Positions 34,918 through 43,809 of a stretch of 64,000 bases of DNA are shown one piece after another; position 1 is the first letter of the stretch; each line of letters starts with the position of its first letter. The stretch is from JAPWJZ01 sp966211335 (GTDB lineage: Bacteria > Pseudomonadota > Alphaproteobacteria > Micavibrionales > UBA2020): assembly GCA_966211335.1 (NCBI GenBank), contig CBIHNF010000003.1, forward strand, positions 62,001 through 126,000. The letters run 5' to 3'. The notes beneath the pieces are model-generated. The model saw only the letters and a program-made list of their open reading frames with translations, did no database searches and had not been told where the DNA came from. Position numbers and translations under genes: made by a program.

Positions 34918-37458
34918 ATGATGGCCCCTGAACTGCAACCGACGCCCGAAGCAAAAACCGAAAAATTGTTCACCGCAGTTTTTGAAGGCGACGAGGTTGC
35001 GCGTTTCTTAAGCCAGTTCGTGCTGGCGGGAAAGGACCGCGACGCGCGCATCAAGGCGGAGCCGGACGCCGGTTGGGAACATCTGCCGCAGTCGAATGCC
35101 GACGTTTTGGAAGATATCAAAACCCTGTGGCGGCAACGCGGCTTTTTAACGCCGGCGGAAACGCAGGCCGCGCTGGTGGAAAAATATACGCCGAACGCGC
35201 CGCCCGAAATTCATGATTTTCTCTATCAGGCCGCACTGTCGCGCAACGCGCCCGACCCCATCACCGGATTTTTGAGTAAGGAACACGCCTATAGCGCGAC
35301 CGGCCTTGCCCACCTTTACGCGCTTGAAACGCAGCAGCCCATCGCCATGGTGGAGGTTGATTTTTCCAACATGGCCGGCACCAATGATTTTTTCAGGCAG
35401 ATGCTGGCGGCGGAACGCGGCATTTCACCGGACGACCTGCCGGGCCGCGAGGAGCGTAAATATACCAACCTTGCCATGGGCGTGCTTTGCGCCTCCATGG
35501 TCGATACGCTGAAGAAAACGCTGCCGGAGGGCGCGCGCATTCTGCCGATCCGCACCGGCGGGGATGAGTTGCGCATTCTGGTGACGGGCCTTGAGGATTC
35601 CCGCGTTATCCGCGGCCTTACCGACCAACTGCACAGCGACATTGAAAAGCACATTGCCGGCATGGGCCTGCAGGACCACCCGCACACCAAGGACCCGTTG
35701 AACCCAGCCCGCAACGGCTTTGGCGCGGCGCTCACCATTCAGGACATGGGCACCATTAAAAATCCGCACCAGCTGATTCAGGAGCTGGACGGCCGCATCA
35801 AATACGCGAAGGACGAACTGGGACTTGTGCGCCTTGGCCAGATTGATGGTGACATGCACGCGGCAACCACAAGGGCGCAGCTGACCTTTGGCGATATCAC
35901 CCTTCCGCCCGGCGAAACGCCCGACAGCTTTATCGCGGCGGAACAGAAACGCTATGCCGATGGCGCAAAACGCGCTGCCGAAAAACTGCACGCCATGAAC
36001 CCCGCCTATAACCCCGAACTGCCGCAGGGCAGCCGTGGCTTTTTGAAATATGTCGACGCCGTCTTTTCCGCCCACGCCCCCAGCCGGATGGAAGCGCCCA
36101 AAGCGCCGGCACAAATGGATGCGCATGACGCAGCATTTATATCGCTGGAACCCATGGCGACGCTGCACGAGCGCCGCGTGCATGTGGCGAAAAACGCCTT
36201 CACGACATCGGGCGCCGTCGCGCATATGCTGGAGCTGAGCCTTGCCGCCCTGACGCCGCACGACCCTTCGGCGCAGGCGCTGATGCCGCAGGTGGTCGCC
36301 CCTACGATTGAAGCCTATGCGCGGGAAATAAAAGACTACGCCAAGAAATTCAAGCCCAAGGACCCCGCCGTGCGCGAAGCGCTGCTGCAGGCGAACATGC
36401 TGCAGGCGGATATCGGCACGCCATTCGCGATGTCGGTGTCGTTCCACAATCTTGCCGGCCTCAACAACGCGCTCGGCCACCATTATTCGGACCTTGTCCT
36501 CCGCCATATGACGGAAATCATCGACCAGTCCTTCGCCGCCGCCGGCATTCCGGAAGGCCCGCCGAAGCCCTGGCTGATCGCCCATGACGGTGGCGCGAAC
36601 TTCACGGCCGTCATCCGCCCCGGCGTCACGGATGCGCAGGGCGAAACGAAATTCATTTCCCAGCACCACCTTAAAAAAGCGCAGGAAGAAATCGCCGCGC
36701 GGGTCGAGGTGCTGAACCATACCGGCATTGCCGCCTTCCTTGCCGATAACGGCGTGCATGTGGACAAAAAACTGCGCCAGCATTTAAGCGACGAGGGCCT
36801 GAAAACCTTCGCCGATATCAAGGACCCGAAAATCCGCGAAATGCCGGCGCATGGCACAACGGTGACGGGCAAGGTCGACGGCATCAAGGCGGCAACCATT
36901 CAGGGTCATATTTCGCCGGAAGTGACCAAGGGCCACATCTTCGTCGATGAATTGCGCCAGATGTGCGAAAGCCAGCTGGAAGTCATGCGGCGCGAAGTCA
37001 TGGTGCGCAATTACGTGACGAAAGTGGCGGAAGAAAAAGCCCAGCCGCTGTCCGATATTTTCAATGACAAGGCCGCCGCCAAACTGCCGACGCTGCAGGA
37101 GCGCCAGACCATCGCCGTGTTCCGCCGCCTGCCAAAAGAGGCGACGGACGATATGGCGCCGGAAGTGAACACGCTGGTGCAGTTTAAAATGAAGGCACTG
37201 CATGCGGCGGATGAAATTGCAGCGGCGAAACGCGCGCGCAAGCCCGATATCGCCACCGTCCACCTGTGGAAGACGCGGCAGGACCGGGCTATGCGGCTTT
37301 TCGCGCAGGCCTTTGATGAATTTGCGCAGAGCGGCGGGCTCATGGAAGTCGCCGCCCACTTCCAGAAAACGACCGCGCCGGACGCAGCGCCCAAAGCCGC
37401 CCCCGCCACCAAGCCGACACGCCATGAATTCCGTCCGAACGGAGGGCACAAGCTATGA
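34918..37458 (+). CDS. Protein with two degenerate GGDEF-like domains
   Basis: 846 residues, soluble by appearance. Around residues 105-300 lies a GGDEF-like fold: DPITGFLSKEHAYSATGLAHL (the DxLTGLxNR position), IAMVEVDFSNMAGTNDFF (metal Asp and partner) and the signature loop RTGGDELRILV at 214-218. A second, weaker copy spans about 490-650: AMSVSFHNLAGLNNALGHHY, then HDGGANFTAVIRPG at 556-569. The first loop is GGDEL rather than GGDEF/GGEEF, and the second has lost both acidic residues (GGANF), so cyclase activity is doubtful; nucleotide binding or a regulatory role is more likely. No REC, PAS or membrane input domain is seen. Its stop overlaps a 50-codon ORF. Confidence 0.65.
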   Translation: MMAPELQPTPEAKTEKLFTAVFEGDEVARFLSQFVLAGKDRDARIKAEPDAGWEHLPQSNADVLEDIKTLWRQRGFLTPAETQAALVEKYTPNAPPEIHDFLYQAALSRNAPDPITGFLSKEHAYSATGLAHLYALETQQPIAMVEVDFSNMAGTNDFFRQMLAAERGISPDDLPGREERKYTNLAMGVLCASMVDTLKKTLPEGARILPIRTGGDELRILVTGLEDSRVIRGLTDQLHSDIEKHIAGMGLQDHPHTKDPLNPARNGFGAALTIQDMGTIKNPHQLIQELDGRIKYAKDELGLVRLGQIDGDMHAATTRAQLTFGDITLPPGETPDSFIAAEQKRYADGAKRAAEKLHAMNPAYNPELPQGSRGFLKYVDAVFSAHAPSRMEAPKAPAQMDAHDAAFISLEPMATLHERRVHVAKNAFTTSGAVAHMLELSLAALTPHDPSAQALMPQVVAPTIEAYAREIKDYAKKFKPKDPAVREALLQANMLQADIGTPFAMSVSFHNLAGLNNALGHHYSDLVLRHMTEIIDQSFAAAGIPEGPPKPWLIAHDGGANFTAVIRPGVTDAQGETKFISQHHLKKAQEEIAARVEVLNHTGIAAFLADNGVHVDKKLRQHLSDEGLKTFADIKDPKIREMPAHGTTVTGKVDGIKAATIQGHISPEVTKGHIFVDELRQMCESQLEVMRREVMVRNYVTKVAEEKAQPLSDIFNDKAAAKLPTLQERQTIAVFRRLPKEATDDMAPEVNTLVQFKMKALHAADEIAAAKRARKPDIATVHLWKTRQDRAMRLFAQAFDEFAQSGGLMEVAAHFQKTTAPDAAPKAAPATKPTRHEFRPNGGHKL

Positions 37459-37607
37459 CCGACCCTGTCGCCGCCTTCCTCGATAAAATCGGCCCGCGCG
37501 CGCTTACCTCCGACGAGGCGCGGCAACTGCAATTGCTGCGCGTGCAGCTGGGGCTGGAAAAGGGCAGCAGCGTTATTGAAAACATCAATGCCGCCGACAA
37601 AAAATAA
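37455..37607 (+). CDS. Small 50-residue acidic/helical protein
   Basis: It starts in an ATGA overlap with the preceding gene, with GGAGGG about 9 bases upstream. The product (MTDPVAAFLDKIGPRALTSD... ending INAADKK) is a likely single helix-turn-helix-sized peptide with an LQLLRVQLGLEKG amphipathic stretch. The tight coupling and clean ribosome site argue that it is expressed; family not recognised. It may be a partner of the GGDEF-like protein. Confidence 0.55.
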   Translation: MTDPVAAFLDKIGPRALTSDEARQLQLLRVQLGLEKGSSVIENINAADKK

Positions 37608-37674
37608 TCCTGACATCCTGCCCCATCCCCGATAAAATCGACCGGTAACTGACGCCAACCGGAAATCCCTGAAC

Positions 37675-39042
37675 ATGACCGCCTTCCTTGCCAAAAACCA
37701 GCGCCGCGACATGGCCTATAACGGCCCCATGCGCTCCGGCCTTATCATCGATGCGCGGGCGCTGCTCTCGGCGGGGTATTCCAGCTACCAGCAGCAGCTG
37801 GTCGAAAAGCTGGGGCATGACTGGTACGCCCCCGGCATCACCGCGCGCAGCAACGGCATGCAGATCGATGTCGACACCCGTAGAGGCCGCACCATCGTGC
37901 CGGGCTATTTCGCCGGGCGCCTGCTGACGGGCGATGCGCTGGCCAGCGCTCTCAAAAATTTGCAGCTGCCGGATACCATCACCTACAACGGCTCCGTCAT
38001 CTTCCACATTACCTCCATCGATGTGCGGCTCTACGACATGGGCTATGGCTCTGTCACCTTCAAGGGCGAGCTGGAAGCCTTGCATGATTTAACGCTCGAT
38101 GAATACCGCCAGTCGGCGGAAAACGCGGGTTCGGCCCTCAACCAGTACAAGGCGCTTTATTTAGAGACTTTCGAGCAGGTGCTGGCCGCGCTGCAGCCGG
38201 ACTATGTCGTCGCGAGCTTCTTGGGCGCGCTCCACAAAAACGGCTACTGGGCCAACAGCTGCCTTGCCAAGGGCATTGGCGACCTGTTCTGGGTGCACCG
38301 CATCTACGCCGTCGCCTGCACCACCACGGCCGAATTCAACGACAAGCGCGACACATCCCGCTCCCTCGTCTATAGCGAGCAGGCAAATTTACTGGAGGAT
38401 ATGTCGATCGTCGCGGGCGTCGCCTTCTACCCCGGCAACGGCAGCTCGGTCGCCGTGTTCGATGCCACCCGCGCGAAGATTGACGATACGGCGACGCTGG
38501 CCAGCATGGTGCGGGCGCAGAATATTTTTTACGTCTCGGCGGAAGACGTCGACCGCGACCTCTTCTACCTCAGCAACGATCTCGACCGGCAGAAACATTC
38601 CAAGGATATGAATTTGCTTGAGCGGCAGTCGCAGCTGATCGTCGAATACCAGTCGAAGGTGACGCTGTTCAAATCCATCTACGATGATTTTGACAACAGC
38701 CTCGACCCGCAGGGTTTGAAAATCTGGCACGCGCTTGAAAAGGCCTGGCACACACGCGACCGGTTCGACAACCTCAACACCAAGCTCGACCTTGTCGAGA
38801 AAATCTATAACCGCATCCGCGACAACCTGTCGCATCTGCAGAACAAGCGGCTTGGCGTCTTCATGCTCGCCTTCACGCTGATCAGCACGCTGTCGGTCAT
38901 TGTCGATACGGTCGACTTCACGCAAGGCGGCGCGCTGCAGGCACCCTCCGCGCTCCGCATCGGGGTTCTTGTCATCCTGCTGGCGGCGCTTGCCTTCTTT
39001 GCGCTGCGGCTGCTCAACGAGCGTGAAAAGAATAACAACTGA
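37675..39042 (+). CDS. Unrecognised protein with C-terminal two-TM hairpin
   Basis: 455 residues. A soluble N-terminal region of about 280 residues (VIFHITSIDVRLYDMGYGSVTFKG, DLFWVHRIYAVACTTTAEF) is followed by a coiled-coil-like stretch (LLERQSQLIVEYQSKVTLFK ... LNTKLDLVEKIYNRIRDNLS). Two membrane segments follow near residues 395-418 and 428-446, and a charged tail ends in EREKNNN. The plan of soluble domain, coiled coil and two close TM helices recalls RMND1/DUF155 or CorA-like proteins, but no CorA GMN motif is present. It follows the GGDEF-like gene and the 50-aa ORF by 67 bases and may be in the same transcript. Function not assigned. Confidence 0.6.
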   Translation: MTAFLAKNQRRDMAYNGPMRSGLIIDARALLSAGYSSYQQQLVEKLGHDWYAPGITARSNGMQIDVDTRRGRTIVPGYFAGRLLTGDALASALKNLQLPDTITYNGSVIFHITSIDVRLYDMGYGSVTFKGELEALHDLTLDEYRQSAENAGSALNQYKALYLETFEQVLAALQPDYVVASFLGALHKNGYWANSCLAKGIGDLFWVHRIYAVACTTTAEFNDKRDTSRSLVYSEQANLLEDMSIVAGVAFYPGNGSSVAVFDATRAKIDDTATLASMVRAQNIFYVSAEDVDRDLFYLSNDLDRQKHSKDMNLLERQSQLIVEYQSKVTLFKSIYDDFDNSLDPQGLKIWHALEKAWHTRDRFDNLNTKLDLVEKIYNRIRDNLSHLQNKRLGVFMLAFTLISTLSVIVDTVDFTQGGALQAPSALRIGVLVILLAALAFFALRLLNEREKNNN

Positions 39043-39150
39043 TTTCGCTGCCGAATTTAGCATTTTATGGATAGCCGCGCCCGAATCAATTGACGCGGAG
39101 CGCCCCTGTTTTTAATGATAGGCGCGCTGCACCCGTTTGGAGTTTCCGCC

Positions 39151-40746
39151 ATGTCATCATCCCGCGCCAAAGCCGCCGCCCCCCTCACAAAGCCGCAGCA
39201 TGACACCGTTGTCATCCTCGATTTCGGCAGCCAGGTGACGCAGCTGATTGCAAGGCGCATCCGCGAGATCGGCGTCTATTCGGTGCTGCTGCCCTTCAAT
39301 ACGCCGATGGCAAAAATTCTGGAGCTGAATCCCAAGGCCATTATCCTTTCCGGCGGCCCGGCCTCCGTCACCGAAGCCGGCTCCCCCCGCGCGCATCAGG
39401 AAATTTTTGAGCTGGGCATTCCCGTCTTTGGCATCTGCTATGGCCTGCAGACAATGGCCGAGCAGCTGGGCGGCAAAGTTGCCCCCTCCGCCAAACGCGA
39501 ATTCGGTCGAGCGCACCTGACGGTTGAAGACAATAACAACCCGCTGTTCAAAGGCATCTGGGATGGCAAGGCCGACCCGCAGGTCTGGATGAGCCATGGC
39601 GACAGTGTGACGAAAATTCCCGACGGCTTCAAAACCATCGGCAAATCCGCCACCTGCCCCTATGCCGCCGTAGCGGATGAAAAACGCAAATTATACGGCG
39701 TGCAGTTCCACCCCGAGGTTGTGCATACGCCCGAAGGCAAGCAGATCATCGCCAATTTCGTCCTCAACATCGCCGGCTGCAAGCCCGACTGGACCATGGC
39801 CGCTTTCAAGGATGAAATGATCGCCGCCATCAAGGCGCAGGTCGGGAAAGAGCGCGTCATCTGCGGCGTCTCCGGCGGCGTTGATTCAACGGTCGTCGCA
39901 GCATTGCTCCACGCCGCCATCGGCGACCAGCTGACCTGCATCTTCGTCGATACCGGATTGATGCGCCTGAATGAAGCCGATGAAGTCGTCAGCCTGTTCC
40001 GCAACCACTTCAACATTCCGCTGGTGCATGAAAAGGCCGGCGATATTTTCCTCGGCCGCTTGGCGGGCATTACCGACCCCGAGCAGAAACGCAAAATCAT
40101 CGGCAAAGCCTTTATCGATGTGTTCGAGGATGCGAAGAAACGCGCGGGCGAAGCGCCCTTCCTCGCCCAAGGCACGCTCTACCCCGATGTGATCGAGAGC
40201 GTATCCTTCGCGGGCGGCCCCACCGTGACCATCAAGTCCCACCACAACGTGGGCGGCCTGCCGGAGGACATGAAGTTCAAACTGGTCGAGCCCCTGCGCG
40301 CCCTGTTCAAGGATGAAGTCCGCGCCCTTGGCGTCGAACTCGGCATTCCTGAAAAATTCGTCATGCGCCACCCCTTCCCTGGCCCCGGCCTCGCCATCCG
40401 CATTCCCGGCGAAATCACCGAGGAACGCCTGAATATCCTCCGCAAGGCCGATACGATTTTTATCGAGGAATTGCACAGCGCAAAACTCTACACCGAAACC
40501 TGGCAGGCCTTCGCCGTCCTGCTGCCCGTGCGCACCGTCGGCGTCATGGGCGACGGCCGCACCTATGACCATGTGCTGGCCCTCCGCGCCGTCACCTCCA
40601 TCGACGGCATGACCGCCGACTACGCCCCCCTGCCCCACGAATTCTTGGGCAAGTGCGCCGTCCGCATCGTGAACGAAGTCAAAGGCATCAACCGCGTCGT
40701 CTACGACATCACGAGCAAACCGCCGGGGACGATTGAGTGGGAGTGA
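39151..40746 (+). CDS. guaA: GMP synthase (glutamine-hydrolysing)
   Basis: It aminates XMP to GMP. The 531-residue start chosen here has GGAG 8 bases upstream; an in-frame ATG 36 bases earlier lacks such a site. Glutamine amidotransferase half: VILDFGSQVTQLIARRIRE, LSGGPASVTE, the nucleophile in GICYGLQTMAEQLGG, and QFHPEVVHTPEG. ATP pyrophosphatase half: the P-loop VICGVSGGVDSTVVAALLH. C-terminal dimerisation domain: MRHPFPGPGLAIRIPGEI, and the conserved ending KPPGTIEWE. It has a short Ala-rich N-terminal tail of about 18 residues. Confidence 0.98.
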   Translation: MSSSRAKAAAPLTKPQHDTVVILDFGSQVTQLIARRIREIGVYSVLLPFNTPMAKILELNPKAIILSGGPASVTEAGSPRAHQEIFELGIPVFGICYGLQTMAEQLGGKVAPSAKREFGRAHLTVEDNNNPLFKGIWDGKADPQVWMSHGDSVTKIPDGFKTIGKSATCPYAAVADEKRKLYGVQFHPEVVHTPEGKQIIANFVLNIAGCKPDWTMAAFKDEMIAAIKAQVGKERVICGVSGGVDSTVVAALLHAAIGDQLTCIFVDTGLMRLNEADEVVSLFRNHFNIPLVHEKAGDIFLGRLAGITDPEQKRKIIGKAFIDVFEDAKKRAGEAPFLAQGTLYPDVIESVSFAGGPTVTIKSHHNVGGLPEDMKFKLVEPLRALFKDEVRALGVELGIPEKFVMRHPFPGPGLAIRIPGEITEERLNILRKADTIFIEELHSAKLYTETWQAFAVLLPVRTVGVMGDGRTYDHVLALRAVTSIDGMTADYAPLPHEFLGKCAVRIVNEVKGINRVVYDITSKPPGTIEWE

Positions 40747-40785
40747 TATAATCACAGCCGTCAGCAACATGAAAACGAGCGAAAA

Positions 40786-41844
40786 TTGTTTTACTCTCGC
40801 CCAGATATAAAGCCCCTAAATTGGGATTTAACCGCGTTGCCGAGAGCTAACGGCAGCAGAAATTACGACGCGATCACGACTGACGGAAAGCCGCTGGGCT
40901 TTCGGTTTAGTAGTGGCTGGCTTACTGCAAAGCACAGCGAGGCAGGCGGCCCGAACAACTATAATGAGATGAAAAATGTTATCGTTGAGCAGTCGATAGC
41001 ACCCTTTGGTACACAGTATATAAGTCCAGAACAGATATGTGATATTTTGGGGCTTACAGTTCAAGGAGAGAAAGTCTCCGCTCCATCCGAAGAAGAAGTC
41101 GTCGCTATCAAGGCCAATATGACCGGTAGCGGTGATTTTTTTGATTGGTCAGGCCGAACCGTCCATTGGGTTAGTCAACACATGCTTATGCAAGGGGATG
41201 ACGTACAATCATTTAAAAACGCTATTCTAAATAAATTTAGAAATTCTATTTTATTTTATCCCAGCTTCACCCCCGGCTATAAGGCCATGACCTGCAGGCC
41301 AATTGCAAGCGAGGAGTCTTTTATCTCGGGAGTACTAGGAATAGGCGCCAAGGTAGATATGGAGAATTTATTTAATCGGGACATCTCCCCAAGAGCATAT
41401 CAAAATATGTTCTCATTAGTTGTAAACATCAGTGCGCCTAACCGTTTAATGCCAGACTCGTCCGGAAAAGATTTTATTAACAAAAAAGCGGGAGCTGAAA
41501 CATTGCAGTATGAAACGACAAATTTTCATACTTACTCGATTAGAGCTGAATATAAAAATAGCGATGAATTGTCCCATGTAGAAATGCGGAATTTTCTTAC
41601 TCTTCTAAATGAATATTTTTTTAACATGTATGACATTTATAATATTCAAACGGGCGCGCTTGTAAAAAGCGGCCATAAGGCAACGGACTATAGTCATGCT
41701 TTAAAAAATTGGTGCTTGGAGAAACCAGATAGATATTTAAAGGTTGGCGTTGAAGAAAAGAAAAGTTGGCACGTTCCAGCCAGCTTTGAGCGATTATCCA
41801 AGGATGACGAAACCCTATTCTACGGGTTGCGCCCCCAGCCTTAA
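40786..41844 (+). CDS. AT-rich orphan protein between guaA and guaB
   Basis: Family not recognised. Up to 352 residues from a TTG; the start is uncertain, since no strong ribosome site is seen. The product is soluble, with no signal peptide or membrane span. Stretches of note: FDWSGRTVHWVSQHMLMQGDDVQSFK, NMFSLVVNISAPNRLMPDSS and YETTNFHTYSIRAEYKNSDELSHVEMRN. The DNA is visibly AT-rich compared with guaA and guaB, uses TTA/ATA/AAA codons, and is followed within 70 bases by a dispersed repeat. These are signs of insertion between two functionally linked purine genes. Confidence 0.6.
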   Translation: MFYSRPDIKPLNWDLTALPRANGSRNYDAITTDGKPLGFRFSSGWLTAKHSEAGGPNNYNEMKNVIVEQSIAPFGTQYISPEQICDILGLTVQGEKVSAPSEEEVVAIKANMTGSGDFFDWSGRTVHWVSQHMLMQGDDVQSFKNAILNKFRNSILFYPSFTPGYKAMTCRPIASEESFISGVLGIGAKVDMENLFNRDISPRAYQNMFSLVVNISAPNRLMPDSSGKDFINKKAGAETLQYETTNFHTYSIRAEYKNSDELSHVEMRNFLTLLNEYFFNMYDIYNIQTGALVKSGHKATDYSHALKNWCLEKPDRYLKVGVEEKKSWHVPASFERLSKDDETLFYGLRPQP

Positions 41845-41913
41845 AAGTTCTGCAGTCGGAAAAAAGTAAGAGATGTTGAATGATAACCCACGTCATCATT
41901 CAATATTGAAGGA

Positions 41914-41939
41914 AGATTCTTCGCTGCGCTCAGAATGAC
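41914..41939 (-). repeat. Dispersed short repeat, copy C
   Basis: The minus-strand reading starts GTCATTCTGAGCG and ends CGAAGAATCT; it matches copy B over its whole length and copy A with one difference. It lies between the AT-rich orphan and the guaB promoter, so again it marks the edge of an accessory segment. Confidence 0.7.
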
Positions 41940-41995
41940 ATCTTATTTATTGCGCGCGGCTTGCCCATAGTTACTGAAAATTTCGCGACATATCT

Positions 41996-42025
41996 TTGGA
42001 CTTTCTGCACTGCATCATATATAAA
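41996..42025 (+). promoter_or_regulatory. Sigma-70-type promoter candidate for guaB
   Basis: TTGGAC (41996-42001) is followed by TATATA after 16 bases or TATAAA after 18 bases, with the guaB start codon about 43-50 bases downstream. The spacing and hexamers are good; no operator was identified. Confidence 0.5.
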
Positions 42026-42067
42026 GAATTGCAATCAGCACCCGCCCCCAAAGCAAGGATGATTGCC

Positions 42068-43573
42068 ATGGCTAAAAAATCCGCCCCCAAAAAAGCACCC
42101 AAAATCACTGACAAAATCCGCGCGACGGAAGGGCTGACCTTTGACGATGTGCTGCTGCTGCCGGGCGCATCGGACATTCAGCCGCTGGATGCCGATACAT
42201 CGACCCGCATCACCAAAACCATTTCCCTCAACATCCCCCTCGTCTCCGCCGCCATGGACACGGTGACGGAGGCGGATGCGGCCATTGCCCTCGCGCAGGC
42301 GGGCGGCATGGGCATCATCCACCGCAACATGGAACCGAACGAGCAGGCCGAACAGGTACGCCGCGTGAAGCGCCATGAATCGGGCATGGTGCTGAACCCC
42401 ATCACCATCGGGCCGGATGCGCCGCTTGCCGAAGCGCTCGAGCTGATGCAGCGCTACCGCATTTCGGGCGTGCCTGTTGTGAAGCCCTCGGGACTCCTCG
42501 TCGGCATTCTCACCCACCGCGATGTGCGCTTTGCGGAGAATAAGAAGCAGCCGGTGCGGGAGCTCATGACCTCTGAAAACCTTGTGAAGGTCTACAACAA
42601 GGTCGACAAGGAAAAAGCCAAGAAGCTGCTGCACAAGCACCGCATTGAAAAGCTGCTGGTGGTGGATGATGAAGAGCGCTGCATTGGCCTTTTCACCGTC
42701 AAAGACATTGAAAAAGCGCAACTGCACCCGACCGCCTGCAAGGACGAGGAAGGCCGCCTGCGCACCGGCGCCGCCATTGGCACGGGCGACGGCAACTTCG
42801 CCCGCGCGGAAGCCTTGATGGATGCGGATATCGACCTGATCGTCGTCGACACCGCGCATGGCCACTCCAAAAACGTGATTGATATGGTGAAGCGCCTTCG
42901 CCGTCTCAACAACCGCGTGCAGATTGTGGCGGGCAATATTGCGACGGCGGAAGCCGCCGAAGCCTTGATCGGCGCGGGCGTTGACGGGTTGAAAGTCGGC
43001 ATCGGTCCCGGTTCCATCTGCACGACGCGCATCGTCGCGGGCGTGGGCGTGCCGCAATTGACGGCCGTGATGGATGTGGCCGCGGCGGCTGCGAAAAACA
43101 ATATTCCCGTCATCGCCGATGGCGGCATCAAATCATCCGGCGATCTCGCCAAGGCCATTGCGGCCGGTGCGGACTGCGTGATGATGGGCGGTATTTTCGC
43201 GGGTACGGACGAAGCACCGGGCGAAGTTATTCTTTATCAGGGCCGTTCCTATAAATCCTACCGCGGCATGGGCTCCGTCGGCGCCATGGTGCGTGGCTCG
43301 GCCGACCGTTATGCGCAAGGCAGCGTGAAAGAATCGCAGAAACTCGTCCCCGAAGGCGTCGAGGGCCGCGTGCCGAGCAAAGGCCCCATCGGCAACGTCA
43401 TCCACCAGATGGTCGGCGGTTTGCGCGCAGCCATGGGCTACACCGGCAGCCACACGATTGCGGAGATGAAAGAAAAAGCCAAATTCATCCGCATGACCGG
43501 CGCGGGTTACCGCGAAAGCCATGTGCATGACGTCACGATTACCAAGGAAGCGCCGAACTATCGCGCTGATTAA
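42068..43573 (+). CDS. guaB: Inosine-5'-monophosphate dehydrogenase
   Basis: It oxidises IMP to XMP, feeding GuaA. The ATG with AAGGA 8 bases upstream gives 501 residues; upstream in-frame ATGs (41996, 42059) overlap the promoter or the ribosome site. The barrel begins at GLTFDDVLLLPGASDIQPLD. Two CBS domains are inserted (RYRISGVPVVKPSGLLVGILTHRDVRF and HRIEKLLVVDDEERCIGLFTVKDIE). The catalytic Cys is in VGIGPGSICTTRIVAGVGVPQ, followed by the flap and the YRGMGSVGAMVRGSADRY segment. The Lys/Ala/Pro-rich first ~15 residues are a local extension. Confidence 0.98.
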   Translation: MAKKSAPKKAPKITDKIRATEGLTFDDVLLLPGASDIQPLDADTSTRITKTISLNIPLVSAAMDTVTEADAAIALAQAGGMGIIHRNMEPNEQAEQVRRVKRHESGMVLNPITIGPDAPLAEALELMQRYRISGVPVVKPSGLLVGILTHRDVRFAENKKQPVRELMTSENLVKVYNKVDKEKAKKLLHKHRIEKLLVVDDEERCIGLFTVKDIEKAQLHPTACKDEEGRLRTGAAIGTGDGNFARAEALMDADIDLIVVDTAHGHSKNVIDMVKRLRRLNNRVQIVAGNIATAEAAEALIGAGVDGLKVGIGPGSICTTRIVAGVGVPQLTAVMDVAAAAAKNNIPVIADGGIKSSGDLAKAIAAGADCVMMGGIFAGTDEAPGEVILYQGRSYKSYRGMGSVGAMVRGSADRYAQGSVKESQKLVPEGVEGRVPSKGPIGNVIHQMVGGLRAAMGYTGSHTIAEMKEKAKFIRMTGAGYRESHVHDVTITKEAPNYRAD

Positions 43574-43593
43574 TCAGGTTAAATTTTTAACCG

Positions 43594-43623
43594 TTGACGG
43601 GGGCTGGGACCCGCTGATATAAA
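43594..43623 (+). promoter_or_regulatory. Promoter driving the manganese riboswitch
   Basis: TTGACG (43594-43599), an 18-base spacer and TATAAA (43618-43623). Transcription would start near 43630, exactly where the riboswitch fold begins, which supports both calls. Confidence 0.65.
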
Positions 43624-43631
43624 ATCGCCAG

Positions 43632-43790
43632 TTATCGGGGAGTAGCCTCCACTTCGAAGTTGGGATGCGGCCAACATACTTGCATGAAAATGCATGGTCG
43701 CATCGGCGGAACAAGTTCCGCTTGGCGAGACTGATACGCGCGTAAAGCCCATACTCGGCGGGTTTTACTGTGTCGTATCATCAACCTGCC
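43632..43790 (+). promoter_or_regulatory. yybP-ykoY manganese riboswitch
   Basis: The leader has the class hallmarks in order: GGGGAGTAGCC at 43637 (left helix and first conserved internal loop), CCAACATACTTGCATG from 43671 (the ACATACTT loop that contacts Mn2+), and the right-hand GGCGAGACTGATACG. An expression-platform hairpin follows, with GATACG paired to CGTATC and an inner GTAAA/TTTAC stem. It lies directly upstream of mntP, the exporter most often controlled by this RNA. By analogy, Mn2+ binding should switch the gene on. Confidence 0.85.
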
Positions 43791-43809
43791 GGGCGGAGAT
43801 TTCGCCAAG

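Noticed and set aside
40743..40755. Perfect palindrome GTGATATAATCAC just after guaA
   Set aside because: Only a 5-bp stem with no T-run; too short to call a terminator or operator without other copies.
40769..40810. 13-codon ORF (ATG at 40769) upstream of the AT-rich orphan, as a leader peptide
   Set aside because: No run of regulatory codons, no attenuator structure and no clear ribosome site.
43576..43593. Short hairpin GGTTAAA/TTTAACC after guaB as its terminator
   Set aside because: AT-only weak stem with overlapping arms and no following T-run; left unannotated.
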